Positions 22,062 through 33,589 of a stretch of DNA of 64,000 nucleotides are shown here, one piece after another. The position numbers were made by a program, and so were the translations under genes. The stretch is from Heloderma charlesbogerti (Eukaryota; Chordata; Lepidosauria; Squamata; Helodermatidae): positions 434,001 through 498,000 of the forward strand of contig JANEZZ010000805.1 of the NCBI GenBank assembly GCA_026122225.1, written 5' to 3'. The notes beneath the pieces were generated by a model that saw only the letters and a list, made by a program, of their open reading frames with translations, did no database searches and had not been told where the DNA came from. Numbering within the stretch: the first letter of the stretch is position 1; every line of letters starts with the position of its first letter.

Positions 22062-22742
22062 TAGGGATGTCAGAAAATTCTGCGACGGATCTCAGTGAGG
22101 CCAAATGCCAGTGCATTCGCCCCCCCGAATTCCATCGCGGAATGGCCTGCCACCCCCCACCCCCCGCGGATCCCCCCCGGGATGAGACTTACCTGGGCTG
22201 GATGTTCCGGACGGCGGTGGCTCCAGCTGCCGCCGCCGCCATTTGCAGTCTGTGTCTTTTTCTTTTTTTCCCCCCATATACGTGATAGGCTACATAAAGA
22301 CTTACGTAGCCTATCACGTCTGGGTTTAAAAAAAAAAAAAAGCATACACAAATGGCAGCGGCTACGGCCACCGCCATTTGAGTTCCTTATTTTTCGCCGT
22401 CTTAGTCTACGTCAATATTTATGTAGACTAAGACAAAGAAAAGAAAGAGGAACGCAAATAGTGCCCACTATGCTATTTGCATTCCCCTTTCTTTTCTTCA
22501 TCTTAGTCTATGTAAATATTGACGTAGACTAAGATGGCGAAAAATAAGGAATGCAAATGGCGGTGGCCATAGTGGCCATAGTAGCGCCATAAGGAACGCA
22601 AATGGCGGCCTCCGCCATTTGCGTACGTGTGTTGTTGTTTTTTACCCAGAGCCCTCCGCAGCCAGAAATCCGGCTGCGGATGGCCCTGGCCTGGGCCTGG
22701 CCGGCTGCTCCGCGGAGCTGCTGCAGAGCACATCCGGCCGTT
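22062..22742 (-). mobile_element. Palindrome-array hAT MITE, A end missing
   Basis: It starts TAGGGATG (B end; candidate duplication TCAGGGAT at 22054-22061) and contains six hairpins, then the GC-rich A-side block up to about CCGGCCGTT, where homology stops without a right terminus. On the minus strand an ATG at 22242 leads through 16 codons to CCCAG|GTAAGT (22193/22192). It is truncated by deletion or replacement. Confidence 0.82.
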
Positions 22743-22885
22743 GCGTTTTACTTTTTCCCATTTAATGGGAGCCATTCAAAACTGAGACATTTCTCTACCT
22801 AGCTAATTTCAGGCCCTTTCTTGGTCGTAGTCCAGTATGTCAAAGAGGATTCAGGTATTGTACTGTCTCTCTCTCCCTCTCTGTA

Positions 22886-22942
22886 GACACACACACATGC
22901 ATGCACGCGCACACTCACACACACACACACACACACACACAC
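22886..22942. repeat. (CA)n microsatellite
   Basis: Interrupted CA dinucleotide run. Confidence 0.9.
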
Positions 22943-23007
22943 TCTTCTGTACTCAGGAGTAATTGTGAAGAAGACTACTTCAATATGAACCTTATTTAAA
23001 CAAAAAA

Positions 23008-23065
23008 TCACAGAATCATAGAATAGTAGGGTTGGAAGGGGCCTATAAGACCATTGAGTCCAACC
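23008..23065 (-). mobile_element. CR1 3' end fragment
   Basis: CAGAATCATAGAATAGTAGG, then GTTGGAAGGGGCCTATAAGA and GAGTCCAACCCCC: only the last ~58 bp of a CR1, matching the 3' end at 5823. Confidence 0.8.
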
Positions 23066-23768
23066 CCCAATGTTTCATAGTATGATGGAAGTGATCTCAC
23101 TAGGCTTCTTTTGGAATTTGATGCTTGGTAAAGATCTTTATATAGTAGCATGTTTTGAAATTCCTATCCCAGATTTATGCTGCCAAGAGAAAACTGAGGG
23201 AAGAGAGTGTGGAGGGGGGGAGAGATAACACCCGCCTATGGTAAAGTAATGAAACTGATGTAATTCAAATGGCATACTAAGAATATTTCCTTTCTTACAA
23301 CAAAACAAATATAAAGAAGATGTCAGAATTGGAATGGAAGATCCATATCAGCATGAGATTCATTGCTGTCAGTATGCCATCTGAAGCTGAGACTGATGTA
23401 AGGAAAATGCTAGGGTGCAGAGGAACTCATTTGCAAAGACTTGCTTTCAATTAGAAGAAGCAATATGAGGTCGAGTGAACCATGTGCCTCCCCTTACCTT
23501 GAAGAAGGTTTTATTAAACAAAAAGCTTATTTATGGATGACAGACTTGTCTGTGGCGTGTAGATAAAAGAACAGTGCCAGCATCACACAATCCATTCAAA
23601 TGTATCTCGTTAGTGCTTGTTATTCATCACCTCAGCCTTTCAGAAGGAGTCATTCAGAATCTCAGCCATTTATGACACCGTGGAAGTAAAATATTGCTGA
23701 AAGGTTGGATAACATTGTCGATTCATTGTGAAGCTCTGTGGAATGGTGGCAGTCTATTGACATACATT
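23066..23768. other. No feature seen
   Basis: No repeats or coding signal recognised. Confidence 0.3.
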
Positions 23769-24239
23769 CATTTGCGAGCGGAGATGGGTTAAAGAAGACG
23801 CAGACAACAAGCTTGGGTTGAAAATTGGGCCACATTTATTGAAATACCTGCAAAGGGGTAACTAGGACGGGCATCTAACTGTGACAGCAGCTAGCTGGCA
23901 CTTCTTGGGCGAAAACATACCCAGCCTGAGGGGTGGCGGTGATCTCGCCATCCCTCCGGACTGCCCCTTCTGGGGGAGGTAGACCTTCCGGTGTCACCCC
24001 CAACCTGGTGCCGCACAACACCTGGGTGAGTGAGTAGGGTTGGTCTCCCAGGCAACCCTTATCCCCCTGCCGAGCCGCACAACCCGTTCAGGGGGCCTCA
24101 GGCGTCACCTGTCACCATAAGGTGCCTCTGCATGCACACCATCCCTACTTTCCTGTTTTGCCCGTCCTAGCCGCCACAGGAGTCACAAGCCTAGAGCTTG
24201 TGAAACTCCCCCCACCTGTGCAGAAGAACTTCCCGCAGG

Positions 24240-24640
24240 CCCCTTTGCAGATCAGACAGAAATAATTTATTCACTACATGAGATAGGCGGACATCGTCCT
24301 ACCTGTAACGCTCCCTCCATGTCCACAGAATTTCCTGGCAGATGGTGCATCCATCGCCTCATTCGCATAGACCCTAAGCCATTTCTCTGTGTGCTTTCCG
24401 ACGTGCCCTGCCACTGGCAACGTCATTCCATGCCTTCCCATTGATCCATGGGAGCGGTGAGGACTGCAATAGGCTACTTCCAGCCAGGTATGCTGGACCA
24501 CCTGCATCTCAACCAAGGCCTGTTCGATCAGGTCCTTGCCTGGCTTACAGCCGAAGTCATTCCTCTCAACGTGCAGCACCTGGACCTGCGGAGGAAGACT
24601 GACAAACTTTGGTGGAACAGAGTGAGGAGGGGACTTCCAC
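24240..24640 (-). pseudogene. SGNH-hydrolase-like domain of Ngaro-like element, broken
   Basis: VLHVERNDFGCKPGKDLIEQ resembles the catalytic Asn block of the hydrolase encoded by Ngaro elements (a GGNDLG-like motif). The C-terminal part is frameshifted. The plus-oriented copy at 59150-59640 retains the closing LSHV..IFLSDLQ block. The expected Asp/His motif is degraded in both. Confidence 0.55.
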
Positions 24641-24889
24641 CGTATGCCTTGTCTGTGAAGCCACTGGATCTTAATGTGACAGGCTGACAGAAGCTGAAGT
24701 CTGAAGATGACATACAAGCCCATCATGCAGCTCAAGACATCATAATGTGCCCATGTAAGAGCACCCGTTCCGGCGTATGACAAGTTTGCTGGTCTAAGAA
24801 GTAAGCACATTAGAGCAAAGCAAGAATTGTGTCAGAAAGAAGGAGACAACCTGCAAAAGCAGGCCGGAATGCTGTGAAGCCCCATTTTC

Positions 24890-26060
24890 ACACTGCCATA
24901 ACATGCCCATGAGAGAAACCTCCAGTGGCTACCATGGAGACTGCTTCAATGTAACAACAGTGGGTTCAGAGCTGCAAATTACCTAGGCGTAGCAGGGTAG
25001 AACTAATGTAGAAACTGCCCAAATTGTCCATATGTCAAAAGTGAGCAGTTGAAGTGATGAAACAGAGGCCCCTCCTTTGACCCACGGCATTCCATAAAAC
25101 TCATAAGGTCCCGATGGGGCATAACCCATTGACTTCCGTTTGGCTGTGGGCCCCTGCCGTGCCCTTGCCATACTGATCAGTTTGATCACCAAATACGTAA
25201 GTGTGTTACATTGGGCCAGACCTGTACCTTGAAGTATATCAAGGCCCTCCAGAACAAGTCGGACTTGGAAGCCCAGACCAACCTTAAATTCCTAAGGGGG
25301 GGGGCTTGCAGAAGGCCATTAATGCTGCTGCGTGGAACAGGGAAACGCCTTACTGAAAAGGACAAATGGAGGGCCATTACCCCCGGAGCCCAAAGGGGGT
25401 ATCCGGGGAGAGAGGTTGGCTAAATTTACTATAGTAGGCGACATCTGGGCCCAACACTATATTGCATGCCGAACCCTAAAATCTGACATGGAATCAGTGA
25501 ATCCCAGCATTGTGGGCCAGAAGGCTAAATGGCCAGCTTGCGACTTATGGTTCCAGATAGTCTGTTCCTTAAGGAGGCGCGAAATTGTGGCCAATGGTCT
25601 ATAGGTAAGGGCCATGATTCCTATCGCTGAAGCTTTGCCTATTGCGCGGCACACCCTACCTGCTCTGTCACAGGCAGCTCCTATTGACAGCTATGGAATG
25701 CAGGATGGCAAGCCTGACTTCAGTCTCCCAGTCTCCCATAGTACTGCAAGGATGGGATCTGGGAATGGATGCACCAGTGGGGTTAAGGCCCGGAAGTTGT
25801 TGACCTAATTTTGTGACAAAGCATTGACAATTGGGTTTGCCTAACCTGTCACATGGCGGACCCAGAACCAGATGTTGTAACACCAACACTGGAGCGCGAA
25901 CACACTGACACATGACATGACCCTCTGATTTCAGGAGGATGGGGAATGAATAACGTTGTCACATTGCCATACCGAAGGGTGGGGGGGGCTACTGACTTGG
26001 CTATGAGGTCATCCAAAATGTGCTTGGCGGCGGCAGCCCCCACTCTACAGGCCAATACCC
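24890..26060 (-). pseudogene. Tyrosine recombinase of Ngaro-like element, broken
   Basis: Minus-strand fragments in order: an N-terminal core-binding piece (ILDDLIAKSVAPPTLR, near 26030), a DFRVRHAI piece near 25460, an ASKSDLFWRAL piece near 25250 and a WPNVTHLRIW piece near 25200. These resemble the tyrosine recombinase of DIRS-order elements, which integrates a circular cDNA without target duplications. Many frameshifts and stops; the catalytic R-H-R-Y set cannot be read intact. The domain call rests on pattern memory. Confidence 0.5.
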
Positions 26061-26599
26061 ACAGCACGATCGGACCTGCCCTATGAGTCTGAAACCCCCC
26101 CACCAGGGTAGCAGCGGAACCCTGTGAATCCGCAGTCCAGCTTTGAGAAGCAGCTTGCGCCTCCGGAAGGAGGTGCCATTAAAGCCCTACTAAGTTGAAG
26201 CCATGCCTATGGATACGTGTGCACAGCAGAAGTGACCCTGGGTCGATGGTGCAGCAGCCGCAGTCCCAGCACTGCCCAAACTGAGCTGGCGAGAGAAAGC
26301 ACGGCCAGGGGCCGCTACCCTAACTGTGAAAAGAAGATGCCCAACAATATCTTTCATGGCCCCCCAAGGGAAACCCTAGGAAGATGTATAACTGCTTGGA
26401 GCTGGGCCCAAAGGACCTGAAAGTTGTCCCGAGGGACTCGAGAATAATGCCTAAGGGTATCATATTGGCTTCACTGAATGTTGATGTGGGAGAGAGAGAC
26501 CCTCAGCCTTTTGTGAGCTAAGGGACACCGAGGTAAAAGGAAAGGGAAGCAATACTTGCATTAGGTCAGAACATTGACCACCATCTTTGGACTCCATGT

Positions 26600-27491
26600 T
26601 AGGGGTGGAAGAAAGTCACTTACCTGTCCTCGAAGATTTCCCACGGTGGGGGGGAGGTGCTTCATTGCTCCCCCTGCAAAGTTCAGGCTGGGGGGGGAGG
26701 CTTCCCGCCTCGCCCGGCCGAAATTCAGGCCGGGGGGGAGGCTTCCCGCCTCGCCCGGCCGAAATTCAGGCCGGGGAGGAGGCGCCTCGCCTCGCCCGGC
26801 CGCGAACTAAACAGTTAAAAAAAAAACCAAGCCCCCGTGATAGGCTACGTGACGATTAACGTAGCCTATCACGGCTAGATCTGCAAAGTCAGCCGTGATA
26901 GGCTACGTAAATCGCCACGTAGCCTATCACGGGTGACTTTAAAAAAAAAAAGCGCGTACGCAAATGGCGGCCCCCATAGGGAGCCGCCATTTGCGTTCCT
27001 TATTTGGTCGCCGTAGTCTACGTAAACATTTATGTAGACTACAGGGACCAAATAAGGAACGGGAATGGCGGCTCCCTCTGGGGGCCGCCATTATCCGTAC
27101 GCGCTTTTTTTTTTTTTTTTTAAAGTCACCCGTGATAGGTTAAGTGACGATTTACGTAGCCTATCATGGCTGACTTTGCAAATCTAGCCATGATAGGCTA
27201 CGTTAATTGTCACGTAGCCTATCACGGGGGCGTTTTTTTTTCTTTTATTGCAATGGCGGCGGCGGCAGCCGGTCGAAAGATCGGCTGCCTCCCCCGCCCC
27301 TGACGAAGACCCGCCAAACCGCCGGCCGGACCCGCTGCCGGGAGGGACATTCGGCAAAGGTAAGTCCCGTCCCGGGGGGGGTGCAGGGGGTGGGGGGTGA
27401 GGAGAATTTCTCCCCGAAACTTGTTCGGGGGGCTGAACACATTGGCGCTCGGCCCCCCGAAGTTTCGGGGAGAAATTCTCCGCCATCCCTA
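26600..27491 (+). mobile_element. Palindrome-array hAT MITE, ATCGTTACG subfamily
   Basis: 892 bp, TAGGGGTG to CATCCCTA. Duplication CTCCATGT (26592-26599) versus CTCCATTT (27492-27499). The related element at 57430-57460 has the uninterrupted sequence, giving an empty site. The A end has three near-identical ~41-bp GC-rich units. The ATG at 27253 frame hits a TGA before the intact AAAG|GTAAGT donor (about 27359). Confidence 0.92.
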
Positions 27492-27921
27492 CTCCATTTA
27501 GCTTATGCCCAACAGGGACCTGTGGCCGGGATCCCAAACCACGACAACTGCCACATCGACGAGGCGTATCGCACTGAGCATAGATAATCAGGGCTCTCGT
27601 GATTAACAGACTGGCCCTCAGAGAAGATAGGTTACGAATCAGGATGAACCCCCTAGAGGATTTCCTGGGCACCGTTTCGAGAAGGGAAATCCCTAGCGTA
27701 GATATCAGGGTGTGGGAAAAGGGGGGCTATAACCCTTCTGCCAGTACTGCCTTGTTAAACCTCTCACGAACCTGTCAATGCCTGGCGAGAAGAAATGTTG
27801 CTTATGAGGTAAGGATGGCCTATGTTGACCTAGAAAAAAGGGGGCAGGGGTCCTAGAACCTAGCATGAAATCGTGTTCCAAGTTAAAACACATTCCCCAT
27901 GTTGGGGTAGCATCTTAAAGC

Positions 27922-28206
27922 TAGGGTTGATGGAGAATTTCTCCCCGAAACTTCGGGGGGCCGAGCGCCAACGTGTTCGGCCCCCCGAAGATGTTTCGGG
28001 GCGAAATTCTCCGCACCCCCCTGCACCCTGCACCCCCCCCCGGGACGGGACTTACCTTTCCCGAATGTCCCTCCTGGCGGCGGGTCCCGGTGGTGGTTCG
28101 TCGGGTCTTCGTCAGGGGCGGGGGCGGCAGCCGATCTTTCGACCAGCTGCTGCCGCCGCCATTCCAATAAAAGTAAAAAAAAAAAAAAATGCCCCCGTGA
28201 TAGGCT
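27922..28206 (-). mobile_element. Palindrome-array hAT MITE, truncated
   Basis: B end only: TAGGGTTGATGG start, GGCCGAGCGCC hairpin, GGACTTACC donor facing left and the Ala-rich frame (ATG on the minus strand near 28161, stop soon after). It breaks off in the first GATAGGCT stem. It is inserted at the CTTAAAGC of the Ngaro-like copy, whose uninterrupted counterpart is near 57015. Confidence 0.8.
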
Positions 28207-28383
28207 TAAATCTAAGGTAAATTATGTAAATCCTTACAAAAGCTTTTATGGAATTATTTGCATATTTTTCTGCATGACGGGGAAAAAAATTGCATCCGTC
28301 TGTGAATGGATGACAGAACAAAAGGCGCCTGACAATCTGCGGAACATGGATGGAGCAGATTTTACACAGTCCATACATCCCTA
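28207..28383. mobile_element. 3' end of another hAT MITE (probable)
   Basis: It ends CATACATCCCTA like the hAT families here and carries ATCCGTCTGTGAATGGATGA, which resembles the element at 36950. Its left end was lost at the junction with the truncated copy, so no duplication can be read. Confidence 0.4.
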
Positions 28384-28394
28384 ATCCATACACT

Positions 28395-28770
28395 ATGATC
28401 AACTTCCGAGGCCTTCCTCAAGGTAGGTTCAGAAGGTGGCAACAAGAGGAAGGCCTTTTTGGTGGTGGCCTCCAATTGTGGAATGGTTTCTCCAGTGAGG
28501 TGCACCTAACATGAACACTGTAATCTCTTTGGAGCCAGGTAAAGACTTTACTGTATTCCCTGGCATTTGATGGCATTTGACTGTTGTTGTTTTTTAAAGT
28601 TGTTTTGTTGCATCTTGAAGTTTATTGTTAATTGTTTTTAGCTGTTTAAAATTGTCTTAATTTTTTGTACATACAAATGCTTATTGTAAAATGCCTTGAG
28701 TCTTTGTTGTTGTTGTTGTTGTTGTTGTTGAGAAAGGCATCTAATAAATTGAATTATCATCATCATCCCA
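28395..28770 (+). mobile_element. L2-like LINE 3' end
   Basis: Degraded RT C-terminus (VVASNCGMVSPV in broken frames; GGTGGTGGCCTCCAATTGTG), then an AT-rich 3' UTR with TGCCTTGAGTC and the tail AATAAATTGAATTATCATC. A (GTT)n run at 28704-28730 lies within it. Confidence 0.5.
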
Positions 28771-29630
28771 GGTTGCTCATAAGCAAGATTTTTGCCAGTT
28801 ACATTTTTCATAAACAAAAGATTTTGCACTAGCTGCTTCAACAATAATACTATATATTAAAAAACCCAGTGCCAGTGAATTATATAAAACTATATAAACG
28901 TTATAACATTAATGTAGGTTTATCTGAACAAACATCATCACAAACCCAAGTAATCTGATCATACATCTGAACTTTAAAATCATATTAATTTACTATATGG
29001 TATCACTTTACTATCATTCTGTGTCCCTTTAAGGCAGAACAATAGTTGCATTAAGCAATTTCAATTATAAAAAGCCCAGTATCTATTTCCTTGTGCCCAG
29101 ACAAGAGCTTTTCACTTTAGATAATACATTCATGTACTTTTGGCATCACTTCATAAACAAAATGTAGCAAGATTCCTGCCCATAATTTTTTATCTTTGCC
29201 ATGCTTGGTTGCCTATATTAACTGCATCTGTCAAGTTTTGAACAGAATAGGATTACTTTGGGTTTATATTCACAGTGGTTTACAGCTGCAAAGCACTTTA
29301 GATACATTAGTTAATTATACCTCATAATGTTCCTGTGATGTAGAAGGAATCGAACATAATTCTTTCGTGTTGATAATAAATCACTTTGAGTTTACATTGA
29401 CCTTGATGATTCATCTAAAAAGAATTAAAATGTATTTATTTCAGTGTATTATCTCAAAATGTATAAGGCACAGCTGAACTATAAATATTCCTGGCAAACC
29501 TCTTTGGTGCTGTAATCTGTTATTTATTCTGTCGGGAAACATATTTTTTTTATTCCTCAGCACTGAGATATAACATTCATTTTACTCTGAAGCTACACTT
29601 CTGATATTAGTAATGGTTTCAGATCCAATC
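28771..29630. other. No feature seen
   Basis: AT-rich, no open frame, no recognised repeat. Confidence 0.3.
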
Positions 29631-30475
29631 CTATTCTGCACTAATTAGGCTGAATCTAGAGTACTGTGTCCAGTTCTAGATGCCACATTTTAAGAGGGAC
29701 AATGACAAAATGGAGCATGTCCAACCAGGATGATGAGGGGACTGGAAACTAGGGATGGCCATCATGGGGAAATATGGGGGCTCGCTGGAATTCTCGGGAG
29801 CCCACATCTCATCTTGCATTTGCAAGCCCAAGCCCAACAGTGGGCTTTTCCCTGAAATCTGATAACTTTCTTGAAGCCCCCCTCCCCTTTAATAGCTATT
29901 TACACACATTGTGTCCATAATTTGTGCACATTAAAGCTTAATATGCTTAATTTTGCACAAATTACTAGCACAATTCATGCAAATTACACAAATGGCAGCT
30001 GAAATTTGTGCAAATTACACAAATTGCAGCTGAAATTTGTGCAAATTACACAAATTGCAGCTGAAATTTGTGCAAATTACACAAATTGCAGCTGAAATTT
30101 GTGCAAATTACACAAATTGCAGCTGAAATTTTTGCAAATTACACAAATTGCAGCTGAAATTTGTGCAAATTACACAAATTGCAGCTGCAAATTGCATAAA
30201 TCATTATTTAAGGTGGGAAAGCCAAATAGGTTCAAGCTGGCCTGACCTGATACAGGTAAGCAAATCGGGGGGGGGGGCAAGCTGCTGAAAGCTTGGTGAA
30301 CTTCACCCCCCAAACACATTCCTCGAATATCCCTACTGGAAACCAAGTCCTACAAGGAACACTTTGGTGCTACTAGGAGCTGGGCATGTTTAGCCTGGCA
30401 GAGAGATTAAGGAGAGAAATGATAGTGGCTTTAGATATCTGAAGGTTTTTCTTAAAGAGGATTGAGCTGATTTCC
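29631..30475 (+). mobile_element. CR1 fragment near its 3' end, interrupted
   Basis: GAGTACTGTGTCCAGTTCTAG, then AACCAGGATGATGAGGGGAC and CTGGAAAC; after the insertion CAAGTCCTACAAGGAACAC, GGAGCTGGGCATGTTTAGCC and AGAAATGATAGTGGC. This corresponds to the [12 protein letters not shown]...[15 protein letters not shown] end of CR1 ORF2. Old and diverged. Confidence 0.7.
29750..30335. mobile_element. hAT MITE with internal 31-bp minisatellite
   Basis: 586 bp, TAGGGATG to TATCCCTA, with a perfect 8-bp duplication CTGGAAAC (29742-29749, 30336-30343) inside the CR1 fragment. The interior holds about six near-identical 31-bp units of GCAGCTGAAATTTGTGCAAA plus TTACACAAATT (about 29995-30190). A different family from the palindrome-array one. 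Confidence 0.88.
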
Positions 30476-30973
30476 TTGAATGCCATCAGGAGTCAAAAAA
30501 ATCACTGCCCTACGTGTCTGTTACTGAAAAAATATACTTCACAAGTTTTGAGAATCTCAACCATCAAATCAACTTTTTGCTCCATGCTTATTGAATCTGC
30601 ACATCTCTACATTAGACCCAGATGTCTGCATGCTGAGCTGAGCTGGGAATTGTCTTGCAGCCTTGCAAAGCATTCTTCTACTTGATTAAAACCCTAAGGC
30701 ACACTCAATTTGCACTAGCGGTGTAGCTCCAATGCATACAGGATCCCGATAGGGTTCAATAGAGCTCTGTATTGCCCCCTCTCCAACTATCTGTGCCCAC
30801 GGGCAGTTACATAGTAAGTCCAATGCAGGCTGAGGCTACACAAATAACTTGCAGACAGACAAAGGTAGAACTGGATGGGGATATGAAAGATGCACACAGA
30901 TCTCCTATTATTGTTAATGTCCTCTTTCACTCCCCATGCACATGCAGGCAGGGAGAGAGGAAAATATGGCTCT

Positions 30974-31414
30974 TAGGGATGGCAGAGAAATCCACCACAA
31001 ACTCCAATGAGGCCGGATTCTTTAGAATCTGGCCCCCCGGAGTCCACAGCGGAATGGACTGCTCCCCCTCGCCACTCCATGAAGGCCGCTCAGGACGGAC
31101 CCTACCTGGCTGCAGCCGGTCCAGGTTTGTTGTCTTTGTTCTGCAGCCGGGCTGCAGACACGAACGGCGTCTGGTCTAGCGGAAGCCATTTGCGTCCCTG
31201 CCCTTGGCCATGAAAGGCTATGTAAATATTTACGCCAGATGCCATTTGCGTGGCAGCGGCCAGAAGTCTGACTGTGGATGGGCCCAGCCGGTGGCTCCAT
31301 GGACTCGCCGTGGAGCGGAGCTGGCCGGGGAGGATTCCAGAGGGAGGGACGGATCGCCTCCCCCCCTCCACGGACCCCTTCAGTGGACAGGTAAGTAGGT
31401 TTCATACACCCCTA
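30974..31414 (-). mobile_element. Short palindrome-array hAT MITE
   Basis: 441 bp, TAGGGATG to CACCCCTA, with a perfect duplication ATGGCTCT (30966-30973, 31415-31422). B end left, with a CCTACCTGG donor facing left. Only one decayed hairpin remains (GGCTATGTAAATATTTACG). The right A end has ACAGGTAAGTAGG. Confidence 0.9.
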
Positions 31415-31599
31415 ATGGCTCTGTTGAGCCCTGTTGTGTTCCTTCATGTCCAAATTAACTGCAGAAATATCTAGAAAATCCCATGTCCTGACTTCCAAGT
31501 ATCTTATTCCACTTAGAAACAGCAGTAGTTGCTGCTTAAATAGGATTGTATGGCACAAATGTACCTAGCCCTGAAAGTATGTGGTGATGCTCCTTAAAA

Positions 31600-31700
31600 C
31601 AGGGGTCCCCAACCTTTGGGGGGCACATTTGGGAATTTGAGAAACTGCTATGGGCACCATCACAGAATGCCTAATTAGCTGCTTTGACATCTACCTGGAT
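31600..31700. mobile_element. hAT MITE end (Charlie-like pattern)
   Basis: CAGGGGTCCCCAACCTTTGG followed by a GGCACATTTGGGAATTT stretch is the recurring left end of a known type of tetrapod hAT MITE. No matching right end is found. Confidence 0.45.
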
Positions 31701-32110
31701 TGCTGCTTTGGCATCTACCTGCCACATCTGTGGATCTTAGGCTGCATCTTATTCAGCAAAAACATTTGCTTCTAAGCTATTGGACACCTCAATATCTCCT
31801 TAATAAGGATTTGTCTAATTCAGCCAGTTGCTGGCAGTGCAATACACCAAATGCTTATTTTAAACATATGTTTGGCCATTGTCCAGTAGCTGCTTCTTTT
31901 TGGAAGGAGGTTATTTACACAGATACATTTTGTACTGGAACAAATAATATTCACTGATATTAAATATTCTTTAATATTCACTGATGTACACTCCCTTTTA
32001 AATTGTTTACCTGCTTCATGGGAATTAACAAATGGTTGGCATAAATGGATTCTCTGCATCCTTTTGACAGCTAAGAGACTGATATACAACACTGAAATGA
32101 TAAACTCTCA
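31701..32110 (+). mobile_element. L1-like LINE ORF2 C-terminal fragment
   Basis: A frame of ~80 codons with SASCWQCNT...HMFGHCPVAASFWKEV resembles the Cys-containing C-terminus of L1 ORF2 (CWRC...H.FW..C..V..FW). Continues in broken frames. Short and old. Confidence 0.5.
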
Positions 32111-32319
32111 CCTCCTATAATGCAGTGGAAGGTGGACATTACAATATTTGAACACGTGGCATATAGACTCTACCTTCAATCAGATACTTATTTGGATATT
32201 TTGTCCACTTTTGTTGAAGGCTATGTATAATCACTAGAAAGTTGTATGCATTTCATATGTATTGATTGCTATATTAAAAAAGAGATTTTTTTAAAGAAGT
32301 GTTTGCATGCAACTAATAA

Positions 32320-33040
32320 TAATAAACTGAATTATTTATATTATATAATTTATAATTCGTATAATAATGTATATAATAATAAACTGAATAATAAACTGAG
32401 GGCTAATAAGCCAAAGTTCAATCCAGACAAGACTGAGATGCTGTTAGTGGGTGGTTCTCTTGACCAGATGGAGGGCGTTCAACCTGCTATGGATGGGGTT
32501 GCACTTAGGGATATACGAAACACCTACCTGGCTCTAGGGATGTCAGAGAATTCTGCCACGGATCTCGGTGAGGCCAAATGCCAGCACATTCGGCCCGCCA
32601 AACTCTGTGGTGGAACAGCCTGCCACCCCCCACCCCCCCGCGGATCCCCCCCGGGATGAGACTTACCTGGGGCGGATCTTCCGGGCGGCGGAGGCACTGG
32701 CATTCGGCCTCACCGAGATCCATCGCGGAATTCTCTGACATCCCTAGTTGCACTCCCCCTGTAGGAGCAGGTCTATAGCTTAAGGGTCCTCCTGGAACCA
32801 TCTTTGTCACTTGACGCTCAGGTGGCCTCAGTAGCAGAGAGTGCTTTCTACCAACTTTGATTGGTGGCCCAGCTATGCCCCTATCTGTACAGGAATAACC
32901 TGGCTTCAGTAGTCTATGCTCTGGTAACCTCCAAGTTAGATTATTGCAATGTGCTCTATGTGTGGCTGCCTTTGAAGATGGTTAGGAAGCTGCAGCTCAT
33001 GCAAAATTCAGTGGCCAGATGATTTTGCTCTGGGCACACT
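32320..33040 (+). mobile_element. L2-like LINE fragment, interrupted
   Basis: From about 32400 the frame reads NPDKTEMLLVGGS, then the MDGVALP region, and after the insertion DAQVASVAESAFYQL and SKLDYCNVLYV-type sequence typical of the L2 RT C-terminal half. A 241-bp palindrome-array piece interrupts it at 32506-32746. The sequence before 32400 is AT-rich with ATAATA runs. Confidence 0.65.
32506..32746. mobile_element. Composite palindrome-array hAT unit
   Basis: 241 bp, TAGGGATA to CATCCCTA, with a perfect duplication GTTGCACT (32498-32505, 32747-32754). It begins with 29 bp of an A end (ending ACCTACCTGGCTC), followed at once by a second terminus TAGGGATGTCAGAG at 32535. From there to 32746 it is a fold-back whose two sides are both B ends. 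The duplication shows that the whole composite, with its borrowed outer end, moved as one unit. Confidence 0.82.
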
Positions 33041-33169
33041 GATTCTTCACCTTTACTCCATTCTTCGTCTTCAGTTTCAGGGTCTTCATTATCAGTTTCC
33101 ACTTCTTAGGGATTTCATCTCAATCAGGCAAAGTGTTGATGTTGCACGTTCCGGCACTCCGGGAAATTT

Positions 33170-33589
33170 AACGCAAATAGCGTTGCCCTTATTTTCACCG
33201 TAGTCTACGTAAATCTTTACGTAGACTACAGGGACCAAATAAGGAATGCAAATGGTGGCTCCCTATGGGGGCCACCATTTGCGTACGCACTTTTTTTTTT
33301 TAAGTCACCTGTGATAGGCTACGTGACGATTAACGTAGCCTATCACGGCTGACATTGCAGATCTAGCCGTGATAGGCTACGTAAATCGTTACGTAGCCTA
33401 TCACAGGGCTTTTTTTTTCTTTTGAAGTTCGCGGCCGGGGAGACGGGGCGCTTCTCCCCGGCCTGAATTTTGGCCGGGCGAGGTGGGAAGCCTCCCCCCC
33501 CTGGCTGAACGTTGGGGGGAGAAGCGAAGCGCCTCCCCCCACCGCGAAGCAAGCTGCGAGACCAGGTAAGTGACTTTCGTACATCCCTA
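33170..33589 (-). mobile_element. Palindrome-array hAT MITE, B end missing
   Basis: Begins abruptly in the central hairpin (ACGCAAATAGCGTTGCCC). It continues through the remaining hairpins of the ATCGTTACG subfamily and the A-end GC units, and ends GACCAGGTAAGTGACTTTCG then CATCCCTA at 33589. The left half was lost before or after insertion. Confidence 0.85.

Larger units (their letters stand above)
23774..27921 (-). mobile_element. Ngaro/DIRS-like tyrosine-recombinase retroelement, truncated
   Basis: Inverse-oriented relative of the element at 52291-60808. Its 3' boundary is the B repeat ending CTCGC (minus strand) followed by AAATG (23773-23769), the same core seen at the other element's junctions. 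Going inwards lie B sequence (to about 24190), an SGNH-hydrolase remnant, a tyrosine-recombinase remnant and unclassified internal sequence. A palindrome-array copy interrupts it at 26600-27491. The 5' side ends at a second, truncated copy at 27922, so A1 and gag are missing. All frames are broken. Confidence 0.65.

Noticed and set aside
24274..24810. 178-codon minus-strand frame as an independent gene
   Set aside because: It is a chance merging of a recombinase tail and the hydrolase remnant of the Ngaro-like element; the related copy at 59150 has the frame broken elsewhere.
28638..28844. Poly-Gln frame on the minus strand
   Set aside because: It is the (GTT)n run in an L2-like 3' UTR read on the other strand.
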